A stretch of 64,000 bases of DNA from Misgurnus anguillicaudatus. Its lineage: Eukaryota; Chordata; Actinopteri; Cypriniformes; Cobitidae. A model generated the notes under the pieces. That model saw nothing but the letters and a program-made list of their open reading frames with translations, searched no databases and was not told the origin of the DNA. Positions 1 to 12,300 of this stretch are shown here, piece by piece. Each line of letters begins with the position of its first letter. The first letter of the stretch is position 1. The stretch spans positions 12,931,501 to 12,995,500 of the forward strand of contig NC_073337.2 in assembly GCF_027580225.2 (NCBI RefSeq), read 5' to 3'. The translations under genes were made by a program, and so were the position numbers.

Positions 1-376
1 GAATTAAGCTAATCCTGGTCCGGGAAACCACCCCGTTAAGTCATAATTTGCTAATCCTAAACTTAAAATGACTTTTCAGCTGGAACATAACATGGTAATG
101 CGGATCCAATCGTATTACATTTATTTTTAAATACAGTAAAGCCACTTAATGTACTGTATATATAACAACATAAAGCACAAAATGTTCCCCAAAACATTTT
201 TTTCTGCAGTGTAAATGTAGTACATTAGTTATACCATTAAATGTGCCTACTATTTTAAACTTAAGTGTCCGGATATTTGCTTTTTATTTTTGAACAGTGC
301 ATTTGCTGTATATGAAACCTAAAAATCCTTTACGTTCATGTTTATATTAAATGTCAATTTCTTTTGTGCACCAAAG

Positions 377-1514
377 GCAACACTACTTGTGCTGTCAGGC
401 TGACCAGAATTAACCTCACGTTTGCTGGCTGCTCACAGGAGGCTGAGCTGCCCAGCTGTGAGGGCCAATGCGAGACACAAAACAGGCAAGTCATACATCT
501 GATCAATTCACTGCCCATTTCTATATTTGACTTGAAACATTTTCATCATTATTCAAAATTGACACATGTAAGTTTAAACAAGTAAAAAAGACGTATTCCA
601 AAGATTTCGACTGCTAGACCCTTGGACACAGACCCTATAGGAGACAAAAAAAGCACAAATAATAAACTAAATAGACATAAGGACCCAACGCAACTAAATT
701 TCTAAAAATCATTTTGTCCACTAGAGGGTAATGTTAGAACATTATTTGTGAGTGTAGTAGAAATGTTCTTGTAGTGTCAATATAAAAATATTATAAAGTT
801 ATATAATAAATACTAATAAAGATAGATAAAATATTCATAAAAATATATACCCATTAAGTAGTTTATTTTGTTGTTCTGTCCTTTGACCCTATATGTAATG
901 TAAAAGTCCCCTGAGTATCGGGCAAAATGCACTTAGTCACTATATGTTCGTGCCCCTCGGAAGAAAAGTCACCGACCACCACTGATTAACTCTTAAATGT
1001 GATCCTGTCTGTGAAATCCAGGTTAAAGTTATGAGATTTTGAGCATTTACTCCATCAGTATTAAAATGATCAAGGTTATATTTTTACATTTGCATTACAT
1101 TGATGCATTTGGCAGACACTTTTATCCAAAAGCGACTTTCTGGGCATCACATGGCATACATTTTTTATCAATATGTGTATATATGTGGGTTGGAACCCTT
1201 GACTTTTGTGCTGCTAACACAATGCTCTACCACTGAGCTATACAGGACCATGAGCTATCCAATACATTTTCCATGTATCGTTTACATTACATATTTATTC
1301 TGTTAGTGTAGCCCTTGCTGAGATCATGATACATGTTTTCTTGTATTATAGGTGGGTTCAGTCCAACGGGACATTACAGCTTGAACAGAGTCATCATAGC
1401 TGCAAGGAAAGCACTTATGAAATGAGGGAAATCACGGTGATGTGCAATAAAAGCCCTCCAGCACACTTCACATACAGACACGTCATGAGCTGTGAATGCA
1501 CGTCTGAAATTTAA
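377..1514 (+). CDS. 3' end of a secreted protein with a C-terminal cystine-knot (CTCK) domain (partial)
   Basis: Only the last two exons lie in the window: 377-485 and 1352-1514 (TAA stop). The second exon joins in frame after an AG-ending exon. Together they encode about 90 residues with the cysteine spacing of a CTCK domain: a segment with TTCAVRLTRINLTFAGC, then SCEGQC, then an EMREITVMC strand and a terminal MSCEC pair. CTCK domains end von Willebrand factor, gel-forming mucins, otogelin and SCO-spondin, where they form disulfide-linked dimers in the secretory pathway. The usual adjacent CC pair before the EMRE strand is reduced to a single C here (HHSCKEST). The first intron uses a GC donor (AACAG then gcaagt). 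The acceptor at 376 (caccaaag) has only a short pyrimidine tract, so that boundary is less certain. I cannot tell which family member this is. Upstream exons are outside the window. A possible polyadenylation signal lies at 1833-1838. Confidence 0.72.
1090..1242 (-). repeat. tRNA-derived SINE fragment
   Basis: On the minus strand the sequence reads like a tRNA head: an A-box-like TAGCTCAGTGGTAGAG near 1239-1224 and a B-box-like GGGTTCCAACCC near 1200-1188. Between and after them lies a body containing the fish repeat phrase for a 'gcatttggcagacacttttatccaaaagcgact' type tail at about 1106-1138. It lies in the last intron of the CTCK gene. Related fragments are at 4777-4815, 13241-13310 and 55049-55169. 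Confidence 0.6.
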
Positions 1515-2062
1515 AGGAAGCTTAAAGTCAAGCAACAATGCATGAAGTTGCTGAATAATGTTACATGTGATTAGCTTATGTAATGTTTATGTACGATTAA
1601 TAATTAGCTACTGATACATAGTAACTTAAAAGTCTGGTCTAAGTGCTGATTTGACCAGCAATTTAAAATAGGCGATCAATGCTTTCTATCATTTATACAT
1701 TTAATTCAGTTTTTTTATATTTTATGCTCAAAAAATACATTTTTGTTAGGCATGTTAGGCATCTGTCTGGCAGTTTTTGCCAAAATCAATGTAATTTTTT
1801 TAAATGACAACCAAATATTTTGTATGTTTTCAAATAAATATAACCAGACTGCAAATATGTTTAATAAGTTTTACGTTTTCACTTTTTTATTGCTTTATTT
1901 GTTACTTTGGAATGTTTTTGTGCAATTGTCAACGTCATATATAAAAATATTTTTGGGTGTTCTGTGATTTTTATTATTAATGCCTTAAAGGTTACTGTAA
2001 TGCACCTTAATGTCTATGATTTATAATATTTTTATATATTGTATTTTTATAATACATTTCTG

Positions 2063-2203
2063 AGGGGCAGTTATTGTCCAATGGTTATAAGTCAGACATA
2101 TAACCCAAACATCACTATTTTGATTCCCAAGACTGGCAGGAAATGACTAAAGTGCCCTTAAGCAAGGCACCTTTTCCCAAATTGCTCCCCGGGCGCTCCA
2201 GTG
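2063..2203 (+). repeat. Second tRNA-like SINE family copy
   Basis: The copy starts with a degenerate tRNA-like head (caatggttataagtcagac, then a gattccc B-box remnant). It is followed by a conserved teleost SINE core containing GCCCTTAAGCAAGGCACC and a GCTCCCCGGGCGC block at about 2183-2195. It is unlike the SINE at 1090-1242. The assignment to a SINE family is from general recognition of the core. Confidence 0.45.
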
Positions 2204-3179
2204 AATAATTTGATTTTTTAAAATAAACATTACAATAAATTAGCATAATGGCATAAGTGTAACAAAAAAAGAAAGGATAACACTTCACAATAAGGTTGTA
2301 TTAGTAAACATTAGTAAATGCATTAAGTAACAATGAAGTATATGTTTTTCAGCATTTATTAATCTTTGTTAATATTAGTTAATACAATTGTTCATGTTAG
2401 GTAATGGTGCATTAATTAATGTTAAAATTTCAATGTTTCATTTTAAAAATGAATTGGCAAATGCTTAAATTAACATGAATTAAAATCAACAAATGCTGCA
2501 GAAGTATTGTTAATGTTAGATAATGCATTAACTAATTGTTAACAAATACAACCTTATTGTAAAAAATTGCATGGATTTCAGGATTTGTGTTGCATTTGAT
2601 AATGCCCCTTTTGCATGAATAAGAGAATGCACTTGGGCTGGCATGAACTTCAGCAAGTTGCAAATCTTAATGATTCATGCTATCCCAGTAGGATTTAGGA
2701 ATTTTCCTCAGAACATCTCATTTGCTTTAACCCCTTAAAATTCCAATGTGGGAGGGACACTGCATTATTTGACATCAAATACAACAACTCAAAAACAAAT
2801 ATCTAAACATGTCACATATCTTTGGAAAGCTGAAATTCTTGTGATTCAAATGATGTAAACCAATTTAACATACAATCAACACAGCAGGTACAATTTGTGT
2901 CCTTTAAGGCATTTTTTAGCCTTTTTTTAGGAATGCTAGGGAAGGATATTAAAGTAGTTTTTATGGTCAGTTAAGATTATTTGATTAGTGATCTAAAAAT
3001 AATACAGGATCATGAATATTTATTTATTTATTTATTTCATGTTTTTAAGTTAGCTTACTTTACTTACATTTTTTATCCACATTTTTTTTCAAGCTTTGTT
3101 TCCAGCTTTTTCGATTTTTGGGACTCTCTTTTATAGGTGGTGTGTGTAATTTTTTTTACGAAATGTAAACAAAATTTTG

Positions 3180-3658
3180 TTATAGTCATGTACCTTTTTG
3201 ATTCTTTTTTTGTGATATTATCACAAATTTTCACGTTTTTGGTGATCGTATAACAAATTCCTGTTTTCATGTGATTATCACGTATTGGTTACTCAACTGT
3301 TCTGTCCTATTTTCTTACCATTGTCGCTTCGGTTCAGGGTTAGATTTAGATAAAATGACATCCCTACCCAAACCCAACACTAATGCTAACGGCAGACGAC
3401 ATATAAAACAATAAATCAGAAAAAATAGTATAAACCATTATATAAAGTGACATTCTAATGCAAGCACCAAATCTAACCCTAAACCGAAGCGACAATGGTT
3501 TGAAAATAGGAAAAAGCAGTTGAGCAACCAACACGTGACAATCACACGAAAACAGGAACTCGCCACACGATCACAAAAAACGCGAAAATTTGTGATAATA
3601 ACACGAAAAAAGACTAAAAAAAATTATGTGACTATATCACGAAACCTTGTGAGACTGG
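3180..3658. repeat. Palindromic 'cacgaaat' MITE copy 1
   Basis: The two ends are inverted copies of each other around a tatcacaaattttcacg / aaaatttgtgataata core. The interior contains diverged inverted phrases of 'ccattgtcgcttcggtt' (3321-3337, and reverse-complemented at 3483-3500). A near-identical copy lies at 19732-20183, a diverged relative at 22775-23150 and a partial one at 54060-54305. It is a non-autonomous DNA transposon-like repeat with no coding capacity. Confidence 0.6.
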
Positions 3659-5259
3659 GTAATCCATTAAGGGCTACTGTAGAAACATGACGGCGACTTT
3701 CATGTAAGGGGACCCGCAGTGTATGTAGATAAAATGTCTCATTCTAAGGTAATAAAAACATACAATTCATTACACACCACTGATAATATAGTTATGTATA
3801 TGTATAATATATGTATATTATATATAAATTATCCATTTCTGTCAAGAGATCTTTCTTAAAGTTACACAATGCACCTTTAAATATTTGAATTAAAAGTATA
3901 TTGATATACAACATATAATTGTTATACATTAAGTTTATTAGTCTGAAGATACATTTTTTGTGTTTTAATTTAATTTATTTTTTTTATTCTTTTCACTTAT
4001 TATTAATAAGTGAAATAATAATGATGTTAATAATGTTGATAATAATTGTCAGTAATAATGAGATAAGAAATGTGCATTTAGAGGAGAGAGATTACTTTGG
4101 GAAATCCTTTCCAGGCATTGGCTTTTCCTTTAAACTTTTAAATGTTTTGCAATCATACAGAGATTTTGAACTGGAGTAAAAGGTGATTTCTCAGTACAGC
4201 CTTTGCGGTGAAAGCCCTGACTGTCACTGTGTTAGAGAGCATGTTTGTTTGTCTGGTGTGTCTTCTATAAGTGATCTTTTGACATAATCAGCAAATGGTC
4301 ATGACTGTTTGGTTACTGATTAGATTAAATGTTATAACATCGAATGATAAGGCTTCACCTGTGAGCAAAGTCTCTTCACCTTCCATTCATTTTGAGGGGA
4401 ACAGACACACAGCACAGGTACAGTTGAGCTCTCTTTATATATTACCGTATATATCAAGTCTCTTGTTTTTTGGTTAAAATGTCTTCATCTTTTTAATACC
4501 TTCTTTTATGGATCATTTGTGTAATTTGATTAATTATCTTCCTGATATATGATTTATTCCCAATTTAGCAAAAACTTTATGGGGTAAGTTGTCACAGTGG
4601 GAAATGCAAACAACCTGGCTTTATTGCAAAACAGTTAAACAATTAAGAAATGTCTTTATCAGGCTTTATGAGGTGCCCAAAAAATGTAAACAATAACTAC
4701 TAACAATTTTTGCATACAATTAAACAATAAAATCCTAGCTTTTGCAGAGGTAAATTGCCTCAATAAACTTTTGGTTTCTACTGTAATACAATGCTCTACC
4801 AATTTAGCTACAGGTATGCTATTGAAATTCATTTATTAACCGTTAATTAGACATTAAAACGTACAGTTACAGAGACACTTGTGATAACTTCTCACTGTGA
4901 CAACTAGCCCCAGCTCCCCCAGACTCTTTGGTTTTGAAGAAGCATCAAACAATTCAATGGGTTGTTTAAGAAATCCCTTAGCTCCTCACCTCACGTTGCA
5001 TTGTTTATGTTGGTTTGATGCTGAGGACAATGTTTGTCTACGATTAGAAAACTTTGATTTTTTTCTAAACACCCTTCCTCTTGCAGGAAATGTGGTGCAA
5101 TTTCCAAACTCCCCTCTCAGCTCCACCCGTACGGGTCTTTTCCCCTCATATGATGTTTTCTTATTCCCGTGAACAATGGATTCTGGAAAAATGCTGTTTG
5201 CTGTGATGTTCTGCACTTTTGAATAATCTCTCATTTGTGTCGTTTGCTTTCAGGGCATC

Positions 5260-8200
5260 ATGAGTGTGGAAAAGAAGGCACGCGAGCCATGCTGCTCCAA
5301 ATTAAAGGTAATTATGCATTGTTTTCTTTAGCTTCCTTTTGAGCTGATAACAGTCCATTTAATCCCATCTGTAGATCTATAGTGCAGTTCTCTTTTTGAT
5401 GAGATTTAGTTTAGCTCCAAACAGTATTTGTGCATGTACTCTACAAATTAAAAATGCATGAATGTTCTTAAATTTGATGGCAATTTGTATTCATTTTAGA
5501 TAGCCCAAGTGCACATTTCAATCAAAACATAAAAGGAAGTGTGTTAAAACTTTTAGTTATAGTTTAATTGGGTGATTCTCACGAAAACTTGGTTTTAAAA
5601 ATGTCAAGCATGAAAATGTAAAAATTGCATTGCATTGAAAAACAAAGTCTGGAGTAAATGGGAACATTAATTTAAAAACTTTTACTTATCATTTAACACT
5701 TTTTGTAACATAATTTTAAAAATTAAACTTAAAAAATCTCATTACCGCAACAGTCAGAAAACATCAACACTGACATATTTTCAAAATGACATGACAAACC
5801 TGAAAGAACATAATTTGGAGATTCTGCACATGCATTTAAAATCAAAGTATTATGCTTCTATTAATTAAATTAACATTTAATAAGCATCTGTTGCTGTAAT
5901 GATAATCAAAATGTCGTGTAAGCATTCTGACAAGATAATATTTCAAAAATGATCTTACCTGGTAGCCATCTTGAAGTAACTGGTCCATGTGCTGGTCACT
6001 CAAAATCAAACTTTATTAAAATTCTGTATGTGTGCTTAAACTGTTCTCAAAAAGTGTGCGGAGGATGAGAACATCAGGCATGGACACATCATTTTCCTAA
6101 TTTTTCTTCATTATTATTATACATGAATGTTCAGTAAATATTTTTTCTGTCATCTAAAGTAGTCTAGCAAAACATCCATTTATTTTTTTCTTAATATTTT
6201 TGTGTTAATTTGATTAAATTACAACATAACGCATGTTCAAACACAGCCGGACACATTGCGGTAATGAGAATTTCAGCAGAAAATGAGATAAAATTTACAA
6301 TCACACATTGTGCAAGGTAGAACACAGTATTGTGTTAATTCTGATGCTTTTTAATGTTACTATATTACACATTTTAAAGCTTAAAAATCATTAGTGCCAT
6401 AGTGTTTCAATGGTTTCGTGAGAATCACCCAATTGTTATGGTAAAACAGATACAGTATATTGTTATTATAAAGTATTTGGACACTTTTTGAATATCAGAC
6501 AATAGTGGTACATTGTTCGTGTGATGAACTACACCTGTTCCTAGGACACCTGTGTAAACATGAGAGTGACTTCATACAGTATATCCGAAAAATCTAAAAA
6601 GTAAAATGCAGATGCCACTTGTTGGTTTGCCATTGCATTTTTAACGTGTGGCTTAAGCATCAAAAACCATTTTGGTGCAATGTATGTTTTGAGTTTGGAT
6701 GTGCTAACAAATATAAGGCCTAGTCTACTTTTAGCATTTATCTTAAGTAAAAAAATTACAAAAACATAAATCAAGCACAGCAATACTCTACTAGTCTGCT
6801 ATAGTATCTATGTGAGGTCACTGGGGCAAGGTTAGAGTTTTATGGGCTTGTTGATGATTAGTTTCTTTGTGTCTGGTTAAATAATAATATAATTAAATAT
6901 AACAATGTATGACTTCTGACACAAACTATTGCATAAAGTCTTTAATAATTCATCTTTTAAATGTTGAAGTTATTTATTGCTGTTCGTTCCACTGCACTGC
7001 TTCTCCTTTCAACAAAGTATTTTGTCGGTATAATGACACAGTGACTGAATAATATAATATAGTATTTATATGATACTCCAAGACTGACATAAACCACATG
7101 CAAAAGGTATTATCTGCTCTGGTATTTTTATTAGTGTTTGCTAAGGCTGTTACTTATTGTTTATGAACTTAAAAATATGAACAATAACATTTTAGTGTGC
7201 CAAGATTTTTTTTGACGTACACCCAATAAAGTAAACAAATAAAACAAAATAAACTAACTTTAGATTCTAGAATCTAGATGGTTTGACATTATGTGGGGAA
7301 AATATAAATGTGCCAACATATTAATTTGTTTCAAAATGACAATTGTAATATAATGTAATTTTAATTACTAATAAGAACACACAATGTGAGCCAAGGTGGA
7401 AAGTGCTTCACTTTTAATAATAAAGGTGCTTTAAAGGTTTTTCACAGCGATGCCATAAACTGTCAGAAAAAAAACTATACAAAGCAGGGCCCAGTTTCCC
7501 AAAATGTTCTTATCGCTAAGTAGTTCTTAACTTATTCCTTAACATCTCTCTTAACCCAATGGCACGATTCCCTACACATTTGTACGCTAAGTATAGACGT
7601 TTCAGCGGATGCACGTGATACACGTCTGGATCCGAACTTTACTTCCGGTTTCGTTTTTTTTATGGTCTGACTAGTTGCTAAACTGATCTCTTGAACAAAT
7701 GCCTCGTCAAAAATAACAAATATTTTGGTTTTCTAGGTAATCTATGTGTTGGTTTTTTGCTTGTTATATAAATAAACTATGTTTAAAGAACTTTGCTGTT
7801 ATTTATTCTTAGCGGAGTTTACGGGAAGTTACGTGCGGACCGCGACAGCCGCACGCATATGCACAAAGTTAAATCCCGCGAGTAATACCGTATTAATACT
7901 GTATTACTGTATCTTAAGGATCTATTGTGTACCTTTAAAGGTACAGTTACCCTGTAACTGTTTTGTACCCCTATAATTTAACATACACAATATGCCCTTA
8001 GTATATAATACTATAGTACCCCTATAGTACCCCAAAATCTGTTGTATAAAGGTACTAAAATAAACCTGTAAGGGTACCACACTGGTTCTTTTATGTCATT
8101 GTGCATTTTATTTATTTATTTTGTTATCAGAAATGTGGAACTATTTTGAACAAAAAAAGATTTTTGTGTGTATGACACAAGATTAGTCATGGCATTGAAT

Positions 8201-9344
8201 TTACATTGACATATTGATGCACTACACCAATGATGCTTTTCCATTGCATGATATGGCTCGGTTTGACTCACTTTTGGGGGTTTTCCACTGTGTACAATAC
8301 CTTGTACCTGGTACTTTCTTAGCACCACCTTGAGAGAGGTTCTAAACGAATCATAACGATACTAAAATGTGATGTGTAAACAATTCAGATCACTGATTGA
8401 TCAGAGCGAAGCATCACTACATGCATCATTATTAAATGTATGATTAGCTTACCTGTATTCACCATTGAGCAAACAACAAGTAATGTCGTCATCTAGCTTT
8501 GTTATACAAGATCCCAAAAGTTCCCGGTACTAAACTGCAGTGAAAAAAACAAACCGAGCCAAAGTAAAGCCAGCTGAGCTGAACCGCATCGTGCCGAGCT
8601 GCGTCGTACAACGCAATGGAAAAGCACAATCACTTCTGAATTTTTTGTTACTTGAAATGACAACAAAATGTGTGTGTGTTGTTCACCCCCTCAGATGTTT
8701 CTGGTTGCCATGTCCGTTGTGTACTTTGCCAAAGCGTTTCAAGGCAGCTATATGAAAAGCTCCATCACTCAGATCGAGAGACGCTTTGACATTCCCAGCT
8801 CGCTCATAGGCTTCATTGATGGAAGTTTTGAAATTGGTAAGAATTAAAATCACGTTTTGCCTGCATGTATGTCTGTATTCGATTCAAAATATTAAGTATA
8901 AAAATGTATTTACTGTCCAGTGAGTCAGTTCCCTTAAGATCACATACTATGATGTTCTCTGCAAATTACATTTAACAAAAAACAAATGTCTTAGAAAGTC
9001 ATGTTTAGGTTAAAATACAGTTCTTCCTGTGGCTAAATTTTAGGAGCCACAAACTCTAATGCAGTAATAAAGTCTGTTCTGTTATATGGGCAATAATGAA
9101 TGTCTGATATATTTGATTGTTCTTCTCAGGTAATCTGCTTGTAATAGCTTTTGTCAGTTACTTTGGCGCTAAGCTTCACAGACCGCGTCTTATAGGAGTT
9201 GGATGCTTAATTATGGCTCTGGGATCTTTAATAACAGCAATGCCACATTTCTTCCAAGGACTGTAAGTTAACGCTGAAAAATTAACTTTAATGATTGAAT
9301 TTAGGGCTGTCAAAAGATTAATCACGATTAATCGCGATTAATCG

Positions 9345-9382
<38 letters not shown>

Positions 9383-12300
9383 AATATGTGTCTGTGTGTG
9401 TGTGTGTGTGCAATTAATCACGATTAATCATGTTTCTTTACATGTTTTATTTTGTATGCGATTAATCGCGATTAATCTTTTGACAGCCCTAATTGTATTA
9501 TTTTACAGGGATCGTTTACCCCAAAATGAAAATTCTGTCAGTATTTACTCAACCTCATGTTGTTATTTTGTTAAACACAAACAGATATATTTTGATTATA
9601 GATGATAGTCACACCGTTTACAGTACCCATTAAGTTCCAATTGCGAGTACTGGTTTAAGTTAGAGTCTCCCAAGTGAATTTCTGCTAATTTAACACAAAA
9701 TATGTTATTATAAAAGTAAATAAAACAAATTATAGGGAAAAAAATGTGTGTGTGTTGCCCACAGGTATAAATATGAGACAACAATTTCACATTCAACAAC
9801 CAATGGAACAGAGAGTGCCCTGCCCTGCTTAGCCAATGGCAGTCTTACACAAGATAATGAACCTCCCACTGCGGAAAGTCAAGCTGGTAAGGTCTATCTA
9901 TATACATATGAAGAGTTCAGATGCAAAACCCCCTAAGTGCGTCTGACATGTTTTCTTGTAAAATAGCATTAACCTCTTATGTTTAGGTTTAGTAATTTCA
10001 CTTGAATGCCAGTGAGTATGTTTACATGCAAACTCTCACATCAATTATGCTTAATAAACTGAGAATGTGTGGGGTCATGTAAACATGTAAAATGGTTTTC
10101 TTTTATCGGGGAATGCCCTTAAACGGCAGGTAGTTTTTTGCTCATTACCCCAATTTCCTTAACAACTATTTTCCTTAACCGGCTTTCTCGCAGTTCGGTT
10201 ATGTGCGCATGTCTCTGCGTGTGAAAGATAAACGTCACATGCCCAAAGTGCCGCATAAAAGTCTGATCAACCCTCGCTGGGTCACCTGAGTGAGAATGTA
10301 TGACGTTAAAAGACCCGATACGCCCTATGAACCTAGAAATATCCTTGTAGATGTGTCCCAAAAGAACAAATTGTTCAGCACTATAAAATAGCTGTGTTAC
10401 AGTTAAACCTGCATTAGTTTTTGCCCCGCTCACCCCTACTGTACAGTACTGTGCAAAAGTCTTAGGCCTCCATGCCACCATTAGATTTGTTGTTTTTGCA
10501 ATTGTACTGATCATATATAATTGTTTCTCAGTCTATTTATTATAATACAACCAGAAAATACAGGAAATGTGTATGTAGTATTAAAAACTGTTTAAAAGTA
10601 TAAGCTGAAGTGTCAAGTATTTAGTGTAAACTCTCCTTTCACTTAAGCAATAGCAGGCAGCTGCAGGATCTCTTAATCCGAAATGAAATTAAATCCTAAT
10701 TTCTAATTCTAATTAAATGACTTCAGGACTTCAGTCTCCTCAAAAAAGCTCAAGATGTGTTTTGTGCCAAGAGAGGTCACACTAAATACTGACTGATGCC
10801 TGAAGAAGACATTTAGTTCTGAAAATTCTTTTGTTTTTAATTTTGTGTACATATTTCTTGTATTTTCAGTTTGTATTTGAATAAAAAAAGGTAAACACAG
10901 TACACAGTACTGTATATACAGTGTCCACACATATATTAATTATACGAATGGTGTGACATTAAATTAAAAAAGAAAACGTTTGGCTTGTAATATGATTTTA
11001 CTACCCACAACACAACAACACTGTCCTGTCACACTAGATTGCTAATGTAGCTTCTCATGTATCTACTTCTTTGATGTGCCTTAAATGTAACCGAGACTTT
11101 TTTTGCTTGTCTAGAGTCGTGTCTGTAGTTGTCTGATTGTTGTGTTTTCGGTCTTGCAGAGTGTGAGAAAGCTGCCGGTTCATCCTTATGGGTCTATGTC
11201 TTTCTCGGGAACATGCTTCGTGGGATCGGAGAGACGCCTGTCATGCCTCTTGGGTTGTCCTACTTAGATGACTTCTCAAGAGAGGAAAACACCGCTTTTT
11301 ACCTGGGTATGATTGATAACTTCTTTAAAATACTACATTACAGTTCTCCCACACATTTAAGTCATATAACAACCTGGTAGTTACATTATAACCCCTGGTC
11401 AGTTTAACTAATGTGTAATCTTGGGCGATTAGCATAGACTGCTATATGTTTTTTACACACCATTAATTCCAACTAAATTACATAATTGAATGAATTTCAA
11501 TAAAGTTTTTGCTTTTCAGCTGTATTGCTTACTATATTAATTTACAATGTGTTTGTGGTTATATAAACAGTCGGACAATGATATTTTACTCCCTTGTTCT
11601 TTTCAGCTTGCATTCAGACTGTGGGAATTATAGGGCCCATGTTTGGATTTATGCTGGGTTCTTTCTGTGCCAAACTTTATGTGGACATCGGAGCAGTGGA
11701 CTTAGGTAACACTCTTTCAGCGGACTTTAACCAATCGGATTCTTTACCGGTATTTGCATGTTTGGCCACTGAGGACGGCAATCCTATTTTTGTTTGCTTT
11801 TTGACTTGAACTGATAAAGACTCTTATTTAAATGTATGCTTGCATCACTGCACGGGTTTCCCACTCTGTTATCTCTTAAACACAGCATTAGTTCAAATAC
11901 TTTTAATACTTTATATTTTATTTAAAGCCTCAAGCTTTGCATGTCGCTGTGAAACTGAACAAAACTTAGGATAAAAATTGATTAGGATAACAAACTGTTC
12001 CAGTAAAAAGTAAATAACAGTGACAAATATTCCCATTCATTCCTGCAGTTTTAAAGATGAACTTTATGATAGCCCTTAGTTTGCCCCACCAACACAGTAA
12101 AACATATTGTTATATGACCTCTGTTTTAAAAAGTTACATGGCTTTAAGATAAAGCATGACATATTTTCACCATTTAGGGGTTCAATCATTGCATTCAGGG
12201 TTATGGGTTACACCGTTTTATGGTAAAGCATATACAGGTATGTTATAAATTTTTAGTGTTGTCTGGGTAAAAAAATAACTTGACCTCTATATAACTCCTA

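Larger units (their letters stand above)
1515..5253. other. Intergenic region between the CTCK gene and Oatp1 gene A
   Basis: No coding gene is supported here. It holds the likely 3' UTR of the CTCK gene, a SINE (2063-2203), an AT-rich stretch and a palindromic repeat (3180-3658). The unidentified first, non-coding exon of gene A is probably also here. A candidate non-coding exon donor CACAG then gtacag lies near 4418, but I cannot confirm it. Short open frames here have no recognisable domain. Confidence 0.5.

Noticed and set aside
1171..1242. Functional tRNA gene on the minus strand
   Set aside because: The A and B box-like parts are present but the acceptor and anticodon stems do not pair, and a SINE body follows.
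10119..10514. 131-codon minus-strand open frame in intron 4 of gene A
   Set aside because: It spans repeat-like sequence (a 'ctgtgcaaaagtcttaggc' fish repeat phrase at about 10450) and shows no domain.
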